DNA of 14,690 nucleotides from Maricaulis sp042095695 (GTDB lineage Bacteria; Pseudomonadota; Alphaproteobacteria; Caulobacterales; Maricaulaceae). The position numbers and the translations under genes were made by a program. Shown in pieces: positions 1 to 6,833 of this stretch (position 1 is its first letter; each line of letters opens with the position of its first letter). The notes under the pieces are model-generated. The model ran no database searches. It saw nothing but the letters and a program-made list of their open reading frames with translations, and was not told the origin of the DNA. The stretch lies in assembly GCA_042095695.1 (NCBI GenBank), contig JBELMP010000051.1, positions 1 through 14,690 of the forward strand, read 5' to 3'.

Positions 1-756
1 GTCCACCGCCAGCCAATGACCGTGCTCGCCGGTTACGCGAAGCTCGATATTCTGCGCAAGCGGGCTCTCTGGCAGGCGATCAAAACTGGTCGATGGGCCG
101 GTTCGAATATTCAGCACGGTCAGTGTCCTTACCCGCTTTTCCGTGTCCTTCTGGCGGCCAAGGGCTCGCGATCTCACCATCTCCATGGGAAAGGCCGGAC
201 CGGGGTCGCGCTTGCGGGCTGGCGCAATATCGTCATGTCCGATCACGTCTTTAAGTGAATAGGCCTCGACAAGCGCAGCAGCGATCTCGATGACTGCATC
301 GAGCTGGGGCGGGCTGTAGCGATGCCATCCCTGCTGTGCACCGCCATTCTTGTGTGCGGCCTCAATGACATCGCTGTCCGGATAGAGCCGCTGAAATGCG
401 GACAGCCAGCCCGCAGGTGATTTCTGCAGCGGTCCGGCATTGTCGAGTTCAATACCAATGGAATGGCTGTTCAGCCCGCTCAGTCCGAGCCAGCTTGATC
501 GTCCGGCATGCCAGGTACGTGCATTGAAGTCGGCGAGTTGTGCAATCTCGCCCTCGCGACCGATCACAAGATGCGCGGAGGCCTGGGCTTGCGGATTGGT
601 CAGCCAGCTCACCGAACTCTCGAAACTCGCGCCTGCCGTATAGTGGATGACCAGGTATTTCGGGATGATCTCGACCCCGGTGGAGAAATTCGGGGTCGGT
701 TGGAAACGAGCTGGCCTTCCATCCGCCAGCACCAATTTGTGATCGACGATCTTCAT
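1..756 (-). CDS. N-acetylmuramoyl-L-alanine amidase with C-terminal SH3b domain (3' truncated)
   Basis: Zinc amidase of the Amidase_2/AmpD fold, which cuts the bond between muramic acid and the peptide of peptidoglycan or muropeptides. 252 residues are visible and the C-terminus runs off the left window edge. Motifs read on the minus strand: VIHYTAG with zinc ligand His38, GIELDN with Glu103, and GHDDIAPARKRDPG giving His174 and Asp184. The 10-residue spacing between these last two matches AmpD. From about residue 209 an SH3b-type segment begins (TVLNIRTGPSTSF), usually a wall-binding domain. The ATG at 756 has a GGGAGG Shine-Dalgarno and no in-frame upstream start, so no signal peptide is apparent. 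That is odd for an SH3b amidase and leaves open either cytoplasmic muropeptide recycling or non-classical export. Divergent from pgeF, another wall-related gene. Family is confident, exact role is not. Confidence 0.9.
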   Translation of the reverse strand, partial: MKIVDHKLVLADGRPARFQPTPNFSTGVEIIPKYLVIHYTAGASFESSVSWLTNPQAQASAHLVIGREGEIAQLADFNARTWHAGRSSWLGLSGLNSHSIGIELDNAGPLQKSPAGWLSAFQRLYPDSDVIEAAHKNGGAQQGWHRYSPPQLDAVIEIAAALVEAYSLKDVIGHDDIAPARKRDPGPAFPMEMVRSRALGRQKDTEKRVRTLTVLNIRTGPSTSFDRLPESPLAQNIELRVTGEHGHWLAVD

Positions 757-780
757 GTCGCGCCTCCCTGGGTTGCTGGA

Positions 781-808
781 ATTGTATTTTGTGACCCGAG
801 ATTGTCCA
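781..808 (-). promoter_or_regulatory. Sigma-70-type promoter of the amidase gene
   Basis: On the minus strand a -35 TGGACA (803-808, 5/6 match) and a -10 TACAAT (781-786, 5/6 match) are separated by 16 bp. Transcription would start near 774, giving a leader of about 18 nt that holds the GGGAGG ribosome binding site before the ATG at 756. Inferred from pattern only. Confidence 0.6.
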
Positions 809-906
809 CTCGATATGATCCGGTATGGCCTTATACGGCCCGCTATTGATTGACGCGCGGCCAGCATCGCGCGAAATTGCAGTCTAGAGATTAGTAACAG
901 GCCAAA

Positions 907-1689
907 ATGCTTAAACTTCTCCGCTCGCCCCTGCTTGAGGCTCAGCCGCTCGTTCACGCCTTCACGACCCGGCAGGGCGGTGTGAGTGAGGGGGCGTATG
1001 CAAGTTTGAACATAACCCGCTCGCGCGGGGACAAGGCCGAGCATATAGCCGAAAACCGGGATCGTGTCCGTCAGGCGCTGGGGCTGGATTTTCTGGCCTT
1101 CGCCACCCAGGTCCACGGGCGGGCTGTTATTGAGGTGAGCGCGCCTCCGCGTGGCGATCAGTCTTACGGCGAGGCGGATGCGCTGATCACCGATCAACCG
1201 GGTATTGGCCTTGTCTGCCAGACTGCCGATTGCACTCCCATCCTTCTGTTCGACCCGCGGACCCGCTCTATCGCCGCCATCCATTCGGGATGGCGCGGGA
1301 CGGTTCAGAATGTCGTTCAGGCGACAATCGATGCGATGCAGGCGCGCTTCGGCACAAGGGCGTCCAACCTGCTCGCCGTAATCGGGCCGTCCATATCTGC
1401 AGTCAATTATCGGGTCGGCCCTGAAGTCGTCGATGCTTTCGCGGACTACACCGCTGACAGCGGTGTGCTCAGCGTTCGCGACGCCGAAGGCGGGGCACAG
1501 CTGGATGTCGCCCGGGCCTGCGAGCTGCAATTGCGTGCGGCGGGCGTGCGGGAAGTGGCGATCGAGCGATCACCCCTGTGCACCTATGCCGAGGAGGCTG
1601 ATCTGTTCTCCGCTCGCCGGGCCCATCATCGTGGCGAGAGCGGCGTGTTTGGCGGGCAGGCCGGGATCATTGGCCTGAAAGCGTCTTGA
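907..1689 (+). CDS. pgeF: Peptidoglycan editing factor PgeF (YfiH/laccase-domain, COG1496)
   Basis: 260 residues, full family length. Known family role: PgeF (YfiH) hydrolyses wrongly made UDP-MurNAc-L-Ser and so keeps L-Ala at position 1 of the peptidoglycan stem; older annotations call it polyphenol oxidase. Metal/catalytic set visible: QVHG with His70, TADCTPILL with Cys109, HSGWRGT with His126. Also seen are the N-terminal TTRxGGVSEG motif and the C-terminal LFSARRA motif near residues 233-239. The motif that often reads GPCI is GPSIS here, a tolerated position. The start ATG at 907 has only a weak ribosome site (AACAGG) but the N-terminus aligns with the family. A TTGACG at 850-855 may be a -35, with no clear -10. 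Diverges from the amidase. Its 3' end overlaps the convergent lysR gene by 23 bp. Confidence 0.92.
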   Translation: MLKLLRSPLLEAQPLVHAFTTRQGGVSEGAYASLNITRSRGDKAEHIAENRDRVRQALGLDFLAFATQVHGRAVIEVSAPPRGDQSYGEADALITDQPGIGLVCQTADCTPILLFDPRTRSIAAIHSGWRGTVQNVVQATIDAMQARFGTRASNLLAVIGPSISAVNYRVGPEVVDAFADYTADSGVLSVRDAEGGAQLDVARACELQLRAAGVREVAIERSPLCTYAEEADLFSARRAHHRGESGVFGGQAGIIGLKAS

Positions 1690-2587
1690 ACCGGGTCTTA
1701 AACCCCTCGGCCAGTCGATCATAGGCCCAGCGGATCCGGCGACTCGTACGTAATTCCGCATGGGCCGTAATCCAGATTTCCAATGGACGAATGGCAAGGT
1801 CGCGCATTACCTGATGCATGCCTGCAGTCGCCTCGCCGAGGAAACACGGTCCGAAACATAGACCCATGCCGGCTCGACCCATGTGCCACAAGGCGACCTG
1901 GTCATCGCACCGGATGGGAAAATCTTCGCGATTTACGGTCTGACCAAATTCGGAAAACCCCCGCAGAATGCGCTCATCCCGGTCATAGCCCAGAACAATA
2001 TGCTCTGCGAATGCGTCCATCCTCGTGGGTGCACCATGGCGCTCAAGATAGGCCTCCGACGCAAACAGGCCCAGATGGATTTCGCCCACTTTCCGGGTGA
2101 TCACGTCATTCTGTTCGGGGCGGAACATGCGTATGGCGATGTCCGCTTCGCGTTTGAGCAGGTTGTGGGTCGAATCCATCGCCAGGATCTCATAATCTAG
2201 CGCGGGCTCCTCAAGAAACATCGGGGCGAGAATGTCGGGCAGGGCATAGGTGGCGATCATCTGGCTCGCGGTGACACGGACCGTACCGTCAATGCGCTCC
2301 GAGCGCCCCGCGGCACGCAGGGCCAATTGCTCGGCAGAGCTCTGCATCGCGCGCGCCAGGCCGAGAATATCAGTCCCGTCCCGCGTCAGGCGCAGCCCGT
2401 CAGGGCGTCGCTCGAACAGAACAACGTCCAGCTCCGCCTCCAGGGCGCGTATGTGTCGCCCCAGCGTCGGTTGGCTGCATCGCAGCGCCCGCGCGGCAGC
2501 GGAGACCGAACCATGTTCGGCGGCCGCCAGGAAGGCCTGGACATGATCCCAATTGAACAAATGATTGGGATCCAGGGAGGTGTTCAT
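1667..2587 (-). CDS. LysR-family transcriptional regulator
   Basis: 306 residues, the usual LTTR length. An N-terminal winged helix-turn-helix at about residues 13-71 carries the family pattern AAAEHGSVSAAARALRCSQP followed by TLGRHIRALE and LFERRPDGLRLT. A periplasmic-binding-protein-like effector domain starts near residue 101 (GTVRVTAS) and runs to about 295. The effector cannot be told from sequence. It diverges from an SDR-like oxidoreductase at 2686, and a T-N11-A palindrome lies in the shared promoter, so the usual LTTR arrangement of autorepression plus control of the divergent gene is likely. The ribosome site before the ATG at 2587 is weak (AAGGGA about 11 nt upstream). Its 3' end overlaps pgeF tail-to-tail by 23 bp with no terminator between. 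Confidence 0.93.
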   Translation of the reverse strand: MNTSLDPNHLFNWDHVQAFLAAAEHGSVSAAARALRCSQPTLGRHIRALEAELDVVLFERRPDGLRLTRDGTDILGLARAMQSSAEQLALRAAGRSERIDGTVRVTASQMIATYALPDILAPMFLEEPALDYEILAMDSTHNLLKREADIAIRMFRPEQNDVITRKVGEIHLGLFASEAYLERHGAPTRMDAFAEHIVLGYDRDERILRGFSEFGQTVNREDFPIRCDDQVALWHMGRAGMGLCFGPCFLGEATAGMHQVMRDLAIRPLEIWITAHAELRTSRRIRWAYDRLAEGFKTRFKTLSGQ

Positions 2588-2644
2588 ATTTGACTTTCCC
2601 TTAAAGGTTTATTGCGTGTGGCGGTTCAAAAATGAATTGGGTAC

Positions 2645-2657
2645 TTGATGACGTCAA
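2645..2657. promoter_or_regulatory. Candidate LysR-type operator (T-N11-A palindrome)
   Basis: TTGA-N5-TCAA, extended by one pair to CTTGA-TGACG-TCAAG at 2644-2658, is a perfect interrupted palindrome fitting the LTTR T-N11-A box. It lies 58 bp upstream of the lysR ATG and 28 bp upstream of the ATG at 2686. A weaker CTTT-N5-AAAG dyad at 2594-2606 sits about five helical turns away. Confidence 0.55.
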
Positions 2658-2675
2658 GCACAAGAATTCAGATCT

Positions 2676-2683
2676 GGAGCGAG
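2676..2683 (+). promoter_or_regulatory. Ribosome binding site fixing the start at 2686
   Basis: GGAGCGAG lies just upstream of the ATG at 2686, with 6 nt between GGAG and ATG. The in-frame ATG at 2632 has no comparable site, and starting there would put the LysR operator inside the reading frame. The 2686 start also opens directly into the Rossmann strand VQRVIILGAAG. Confidence 0.6.
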
Positions 2684-2685
2684 TG

Positions 2686-3615
2686 ATGGTTCAGCGAGTG
2701 ATCATTTTGGGGGCGGCCGGTCGTATGGGCCAGGCCGCCTGCGAGGCCTTTCTCAATGCGGGCTGGTCGGTAACCGCCTTGGGTCGAGGCGTGGCGGGTC
2801 GTCTTGAAGTCCGCGATGGGCTGTCGCTTCTCGAAGGCGATGCGCTCGACCGAGACGGGCTGGTGAAAGCCTGCTGCGGCCATGACGTCATCTTCAATGC
2901 GCTCAACCCGCCCTATAGTCACTGGGCGAAGCTAGTGCCGCAATTCACCGCCCATGTGATCGCGGCGGCGCAGATCAGCGGGGCACGGGTTGTCATTCCG
3001 GGCAATGTTTATGTCTACGGCGAGGACATGCCCGCGGTATTGCGGGATGAGACCGCGTTTTGCCCGTCCAGCCCGAAAGGGCGGCTGCGCATGGAGATGG
3101 AAGCAGCTTATCGAGATGCCGGCGTCCCCACGCTGATACTGCGGTGCGGTGATTTCATCGATACGCGGGTGAGCGGGAATTGGATGGAAAGCCATATGCT
3201 GGCGAAGATCGACAAGGGCGAGTTCATGTATCCCGGTCCTCGCGATCTGATGCATGCCTGGGCGTTCCTGCCGGATGTGGCGCGCGGATTTGTGGCCTTG
3301 CTTGATCAGGCGAGCGCGCTGCAGACGTTCGAAAGTATTGGGTTTTCGGGGTATGCGCTGACCGGGCAGGCGCTGGTTGATACGGTTGAACATGCCGAAG
3401 GTCGACCGCTCAAAGTGACAAGCCTGCCCTGGATGATTATCCGCCTCATGGGGCTGTTTGACGGGGTGATGAGAGGCGTGGCTGAGATGTCCTATCTCTG
3501 GCGGACGCCGCATCACATCGAGAGCGCCCGCTTCAAGGCGCTGTGTCCCGACTTTGCCGTGACGCCGGTGGCCGAGGCGGTGCGCCAATCCATCGCCGGA
3601 GTGCGCGCGGACTGA
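2686..3615 (+). CDS. NAD(P)-binding epimerase/dehydratase-like (atypical SDR) protein
   Basis: 309 residues from the preferred ATG (an in-frame ATG 54 nt upstream would give 327). The N-terminal Rossmann fold has GAAGRMG at residues 9-15 (GxxGxxG, dinucleotide binding), then a DALDRDGLVKAC stretch and the HDVIFNALNPPYSHW segment expected of extended or atypical SDRs. The region GNVYVYGEDMP (106-115) is typical of NAD-dependent epimerases. Where the catalytic YxxxK would follow it reads SPKGRLRMEME (129-139), so the classical Tyr/Lys pair is not evident. This suggests an atypical SDR acting as a reductase, isomerase or NAD(P)H-sensing protein rather than a standard sugar epimerase. It diverges from lysR and is followed 60 bp later by an alcohol dehydrogenase, with which it may form an operon. 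Substrate unknown. Confidence 0.82.
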   Translation: MVQRVIILGAAGRMGQAACEAFLNAGWSVTALGRGVAGRLEVRDGLSLLEGDALDRDGLVKACCGHDVIFNALNPPYSHWAKLVPQFTAHVIAAAQISGARVVIPGNVYVYGEDMPAVLRDETAFCPSSPKGRLRMEMEAAYRDAGVPTLILRCGDFIDTRVSGNWMESHMLAKIDKGEFMYPGPRDLMHAWAFLPDVARGFVALLDQASALQTFESIGFSGYALTGQALVDTVEHAEGRPLKVTSLPWMIIRLMGLFDGVMRGVAEMSYLWRTPHHIESARFKALCPDFAVTPVAEAVRQSIAGVRAD

Positions 3616-3675
3616 ACGGCTGATTGCCGTGATGCGCGCGTCTGCCTATCTTTCCCGGCGGAAGAGGGAGAGACC

Positions 3676-4725
3676 ATGACACATGTCAGCGCGTATGCCG
3701 CAGCATCAGAGACCAGCGATCTTGCTCCACTGAGCATTGAGCGCCGGGCGCCGCGACCCAATGATGTCGCCATCGACATCGAGTATTGCGGAGTCTGTCA
3801 TTCTGACCTGCATACGGCGCGGAATGAATGGGGCGGAGGCACCCTCTACCCCTGTGTGCCCGGACACGAGATCATCGGCACCGTGACAGCGATTGGTGCA
3901 GATGTAACCGGCTTCCGGGTAGGCCAGCGCGTGGGCGTGGGCTGCATGGTGGACAGTTGTCAGACCTGCCCCTCCTGCGATCAGGGCCTGGAGCAATATT
4001 GCGATGTCGGCATGACCGGTACGTATGACGGTCGGCTGCCCGATGGCACCCACACGCTTGGAGGCTATTCCAAGCATATTGTTGTGCGCGAGGAATTCGT
4101 GCTGCGCATTCCGGATGGGCTCGATCCGGCGGCGGCGGCACCGCTCCTGTGTGCTGGCATCACCACCTATTCCCCGCTGCGCAACTGGAATGTGAAACCG
4201 GGTGACAAGGTCGGCGTTGTCGGTCTCGGCGGGCTTGGGCATATGGCCGTCAAGATCGCGCACGCCATGGGTGCCGAGGTGACGCTTTTCACCACCTCGC
4301 CCGGCAAGGCCGAGGATGCCAAGCGGCTCGGGGCGAGCGAGGTGATCATCTCGAAAGACCGAGCGCAGATGAAATCGGTGCGTGGCAAGTTCGACTTCAT
4401 TCTCAACACGGTCGCCGCACCACACAAGCTCGATCCCTATGTACTCACGCTCAAGCTGGACGGGGTGATGGTGATGGTCGGGCTGCCGGATGAGCCCCAC
4501 CCCTCACCGGGCATGGGGCCGCTGATCGGCAAGCGCCGGTCCATCGCCGGTTCTCTGATCGGCGGGATCAAGGAGACCCAGGAAATGCTGGATTTTTGCG
4601 CCGAGCACGCAATTACCTCCGATATCGAGATGATCGCGATGAAGGATATCAATACCGCTTATGACCGGATGGTCAAAAGTGACGTGAAATACCGTTTCGT
4701 GATCGATATGGCGACGCTCGATTAG
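3676..4725 (+). CDS. Zinc-dependent NAD(P) alcohol/aldehyde dehydrogenase (CAD/YahK-like)
   Basis: 349 residues, full length for the medium-chain dehydrogenase family. Oxidises alcohols or reduces aldehydes in the cytoplasm. Catalytic zinc ligands visible are Cys41 (GVCHSDLH), His64 with Glu65 (PGHE) and Cys159 (LLCAGITTYSP). The structural zinc lobe has four cysteines at 95, 98, 101 and 109. The Rossmann motif GLGGLGH is at 183-189. The pattern CAGITTYSPLRNW and FTTSPGKAEDAKRLGA resembles the cinnamyl-alcohol-dehydrogenase/YahK group, which usually prefers NADP(H); cofactor use here is inferred. The ATG at 3676 follows a strong GAGGGAGAG site. Located 60 bp after the SDR-like gene on the same strand, so both may be under the divergent LysR regulator. 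Confidence 0.94.
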   Translation: MTHVSAYAAASETSDLAPLSIERRAPRPNDVAIDIEYCGVCHSDLHTARNEWGGGTLYPCVPGHEIIGTVTAIGADVTGFRVGQRVGVGCMVDSCQTCPSCDQGLEQYCDVGMTGTYDGRLPDGTHTLGGYSKHIVVREEFVLRIPDGLDPAAAAPLLCAGITTYSPLRNWNVKPGDKVGVVGLGGLGHMAVKIAHAMGAEVTLFTTSPGKAEDAKRLGASEVIISKDRAQMKSVRGKFDFILNTVAAPHKLDPYVLTLKLDGVMVMVGLPDEPHPSPGMGPLIGKRRSIAGSLIGGIKETQEMLDFCAEHAITSDIEMIAMKDINTAYDRMVKSDVKYRFVIDMATLD

Positions 4726-4790
4726 GGCGTTCTGGCTGTCTTCGCGGATACGCGCTAGACTGCAGGCCGGTCGGCGGTTGAGGTGTGTTC

Positions 4791-5564
4791 ATGGTTGCAA
4801 AATATTGTCTTGTCATGCTTGCGATGGCCTGCTTGGCGGGCTGTGCCTCGATCAATGATACGCGACCGGCAGATTGGCCTGTGGAGCCTTCGGATGATTA
4901 TCTGAGCACCTTCACACCCCTACCGGAGTGTAGCGGACCGGAAGTGGGTCGGATTCCAGAACCTCTGGACTTCGAGCTATTGCCTTATGGGCTAGATGAT
5001 AATGATATTGGCTATCGCAGCGCCAATCGACGCATGGCACGCTTGACCCGAGACTCCTATCTCAGGGTCCGGATGCAACATGACGAGACCGGTGAGGACT
5101 ATTTTGTCCATATACTGGTGCCTGCTGGTTATGTGACGGATTTCGCATCAATTCCTCGGATTTCCCGGCTCTTCTTCTCCTCTCTTGGGCGCCATGCTGA
5201 GGCCGCAGTCGCACATGATTGGCTCTATGCGTTTGGCTATCGATCAGAGGATGGCGGAGAGATCTTCGCAGATCGCGTTTTTCATCAGGCCGTGATTGAT
5301 GCGGGTGAGTGGGGCCCGGGTCGGATCGGACTCTGGCTTCCCATGCGGATCTGGCCGGCAACCTCCTACCGACAGCCGCAGGAGCAACGCTTTGTCGATC
5401 AGATGCGAGGCTTTCGTCCGACGCCGCAAACCGCTGAGCGCCTGCGCCGGGAGTCCGTGCGCATATGTGCGGCAACAGGGTCACCCGAGGAGAGTGTTGA
5501 AAGCCTAGTCGAGCATCTTGCGCCGATCGCTGAAGCGACACCACCGATATCCGCCAGTCCCTAG
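4791..5564 (+). CDS. DUF1353-domain lipoprotein
   Basis: 257 residues from the ATG at 4791, which has GAGG 7 nt upstream; a GTG two codons earlier is too close to that site. The N-terminus is a lipoprotein signal with lipobox LAGC and Cys18 as the predicted lipidation residue, so the protein is probably anchored in the outer or inner membrane facing the periplasm. The middle part carries DUF1353 signatures: VPAGYVTDFASIPR (110-123), AVAHDWLYAFGY (139-150) and ADRVFHQAV (160-168). Function of DUF1353 is not established; members are also found in phage genomes. No phage genes are seen nearby. It ends 19 bp before the 3' end of a minus-strand tRNA-Arg, which is convergent to it. No promoter recognised in the 65 bp after the dehydrogenase. 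Confidence 0.85.
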   Translation: MVAKYCLVMLAMACLAGCASINDTRPADWPVEPSDDYLSTFTPLPECSGPEVGRIPEPLDFELLPYGLDDNDIGYRSANRRMARLTRDSYLRVRMQHDETGEDYFVHILVPAGYVTDFASIPRISRLFFSSLGRHAEAAVAHDWLYAFGYRSEDGGEIFADRVFHQAVIDAGEWGPGRIGLWLPMRIWPATSYRQPQEQRFVDQMRGFRPTPQTAERLRRESVRICAATGSPEESVESLVEHLAPIAEATPPISASP

Positions 5565-5583
5565 TCTGCACCCGGCGAAGTCC

Positions 5584-5660
5584 TGGCGACCCCGAGAGGA
5601 TTCGAACCTCCGACCTTCAGATTAGGAATCTGCTGCTCTATCCTGCTGAGCTACGGGGCC
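5584..5660 (-). tRNA. tRNA-Arg (anticodon CCU)
   Basis: 77 nt including an encoded CCA (minus strand of 5584-5586). The cloverleaf can be laid out by eye: acceptor GGCCCCG with CGGGGUC, D stem GCUC/GAGC, anticodon loop UUCCUAA with anticodon CCU reading AGG, a five-base variable loop AGGUC, and T arm GGAGG-UUCGAAU-CCUCU. The first anticodon-stem pair is G-A and the second acceptor pair is G-U, both minor irregularities. No other tRNA is adjacent. Confidence 0.95.
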
Positions 5661-5767
5661 GCTTGATGACGTCTCTGCGCCAATCACCGGCAGAGCGCAA
5701 GCGGGCATGCCGCGATGATTGCATCTGGAGGTATTACAAATCAGGTTTTCCCCAGTCGGATGAAACA

Positions 5768-5784
5768 TTCAGCTAGGGTTCAGC
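5768..5784 (+). promoter_or_regulatory. Direct repeat TTCAGC with 11-bp period, candidate response-regulator site
   Basis: TTCAGC occurs at 5768-5773 and again at 5779-5784, exactly 11 bp apart. This is the spacing of half-sites bound in tandem by OmpR/PhoB-type regulators. It lies about 87 bp upstream of the ATG at 5871. A possible -10 (TAGTGT, 5797-5802) would put the second copy over the -35 region. Inference only. Confidence 0.35.
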
Positions 5785-5870
5785 GCTCAAATTGCCTAGT
5801 GTCACCGCGCTGGCGCGCTTGGGACGTCTCAAGGGAGGCGGGGGAGTGCTGGCCGAGAAGGGGAGATCTC

Positions 5871-6758
5871 ATGAAGTTTCTCATTTCCGTTTCCGCTGCC
5901 GCACTGATGATGTCAGGCGCAGCGATTGCACAGGACTATACCGCTCAGCCAGCCTATGGCAGCGTCAATCTGAACTCCGGTTTCTCGCCGGATCCGCACG
6001 CGATCTCTGTCGCCATTGGCGGCGAGCGCGATGCCTCCGGCCTGGCGCCGGGTTGTGTCGGATCGATCGCGAATGCGCCGGATTATTCTGTTTATTATCA
6101 GGCGGGATCGACCTTCGACCTGTCCATCTATACCTATTCCGATGTCGACACCACGCTGGTCATCAACGATCCGTATGGCAATTGGGCCTGTAATGACGAC
6201 TCCAATGGCCTGAACCCGGCGGTTACTTTCACCAATCCCGCCTCTGGTCGCTACGACATCTGGGTTGGCTCCTACTGGGACGGCAATGATTATGCCGAGG
6301 CGACGCTCTATGTCTCCGAACTGGGCACCAGCCAGCAAATCCAGACCAGCGGTATTGACTGGTCGCTTCCGGCAGCCTTCGGCAATGTCTCCTTGCAGAC
6401 CGGTTTCCAGCCGGACCCCTATCGTGTGAGCATTATTTCCGGCGGGTCGCACCGCGCGAGCGAAGTGCGCAATGGCTGCGCCGGCTGGGTCGCCTCGGCT
6501 CCTGATTTCCAGCTCAGCTTCGCTGGTGGCATGCTGCCGCTGATCATTTCGGCAGCTTCAGACAGCGACACGACGCTTCTGGTCAATGACCCGAACGGCA
6601 ATTGGCATTGTAATGATGATGGTGGCAATGCGGGTTGGAACCCGGCCCTGACCTTCAATAATCCGGCTTCGGGTACCTATGATATCTGGATCGGATCTTA
6701 CAGCCAGGGTGATGCGGCAAATGCCACCCTGTCCATTTCCGAGCTGTATAGCGAGTAA
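5871..6758 (+). CDS. Secreted protein with two tandem beta-type domains
   Basis: 295 residues from the ATG at 5871, preceded by GGGGAGA. A Sec signal peptide (residues 1-20, hydrophobic core ALMMSGAAIA, likely cut after AIA before QDYTA) directs it to the periplasm or outside. The mature part is an internal duplication: unit 1 about residues 27-151, unit 2 about 167-292. Shared blocks are GFxPDPxxxSIxxGG, GCxGxxAxAPD, DTTLxxNDPxGNWxCNDD, NPAxTFxNPASGxYDIWxGSY and ATLxxSEL. Each unit has two cysteines (62 and 107; 203 and 247) that could form a disulfide. The Asp/Asn-rich NDPxGNWxCNDD block followed by SGxYDIWxGSY recalls PPC-type (bacterial pre-peptidase C-terminal) beta domains, but no enzymatic domain accompanies it. 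Function unknown. A strong terminator follows, so it is probably monocistronic. Confidence 0.85.
   Translation: MKFLISVSAAALMMSGAAIAQDYTAQPAYGSVNLNSGFSPDPHAISVAIGGERDASGLAPGCVGSIANAPDYSVYYQAGSTFDLSIYTYSDVDTTLVINDPYGNWACNDDSNGLNPAVTFTNPASGRYDIWVGSYWDGNDYAEATLYVSELGTSQQIQTSGIDWSLPAAFGNVSLQTGFQPDPYRVSIISGGSHRASEVRNGCAGWVASAPDFQLSFAGGMLPLIISAASDSDTTLLVNDPNGNWHCNDDGGNAGWNPALTFNNPASGTYDIWIGSYSQGDAANATLSISELYSE
5949..6323 (+). repeat. Protein repeat unit 1 of the secreted protein
   Basis: Encodes about residues 27-151. It is similar throughout to the segment at 6369-6746, aligning with a period of about 140 codons. The duplication is clear at protein level, with blocks DTTLVINDP and DTTLLVNDP 140 residues apart. 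Confidence 0.75.
6369..6746 (+). repeat. Protein repeat unit 2 of the secreted protein
   Basis: Encodes about residues 167-292, the second copy of the domain at 5949-6323. The unit has diverged in its N-terminal half but keeps both cysteines and the NDPxGNWxCNDD block. Confidence 0.75.
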
Positions 6759-6782
6759 TCGCACAACAGCGCGCTGATGAAG

Positions 6783-6814
6783 AGAGCCGCGCCCGTCGGG
6801 CGCGGCTCTTTTTC
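6783..6814 (+). terminator. Rho-independent terminator after the secreted repeat protein
   Basis: Perfect 12-bp stem AGAGCCGCGCCC/GGGCGCGGCTCT (6783-6794 and 6798-6809) with a GTC loop, followed by a run of T. It begins 24 bp after the stop codon of the secreted protein. Confidence 0.93.
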
Positions 6815-6833
6815 GTCAGTGGCTCTTTTCTCA

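Noticed and set aside
3706..4500. Long minus-strand open frame opposite the alcohol dehydrogenase (similar ones opposite the SDR gene at 2932-3588 and the secreted protein at 5913-6452)
   Set aside because: These are third-position GC shadows of genes with clear family motifs; the antisense proteins show no recognisable domain.
5564..5660. tRNA-Arg next to a DUF1353 (phage-associated) gene as an integration site of a mobile element
   Set aside because: No integrase, no second copy of the tRNA 3' end and no other phage genes are visible in the window; both flanks look like ordinary chromosome.
5673..5695. CTCTGC/GCAGAG inverted repeat upstream of the tRNA
   Set aside because: Short arms with an 11-nt spacer and no T-run or known operator pattern; likely chance in GC-rich DNA.
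5715..5870. Upstream start for the secreted repeat protein
   Set aside because: It would bury a clear Sec signal peptide 52 residues inside the protein; the ATG at 5871 has a strong GGGGAGA site.
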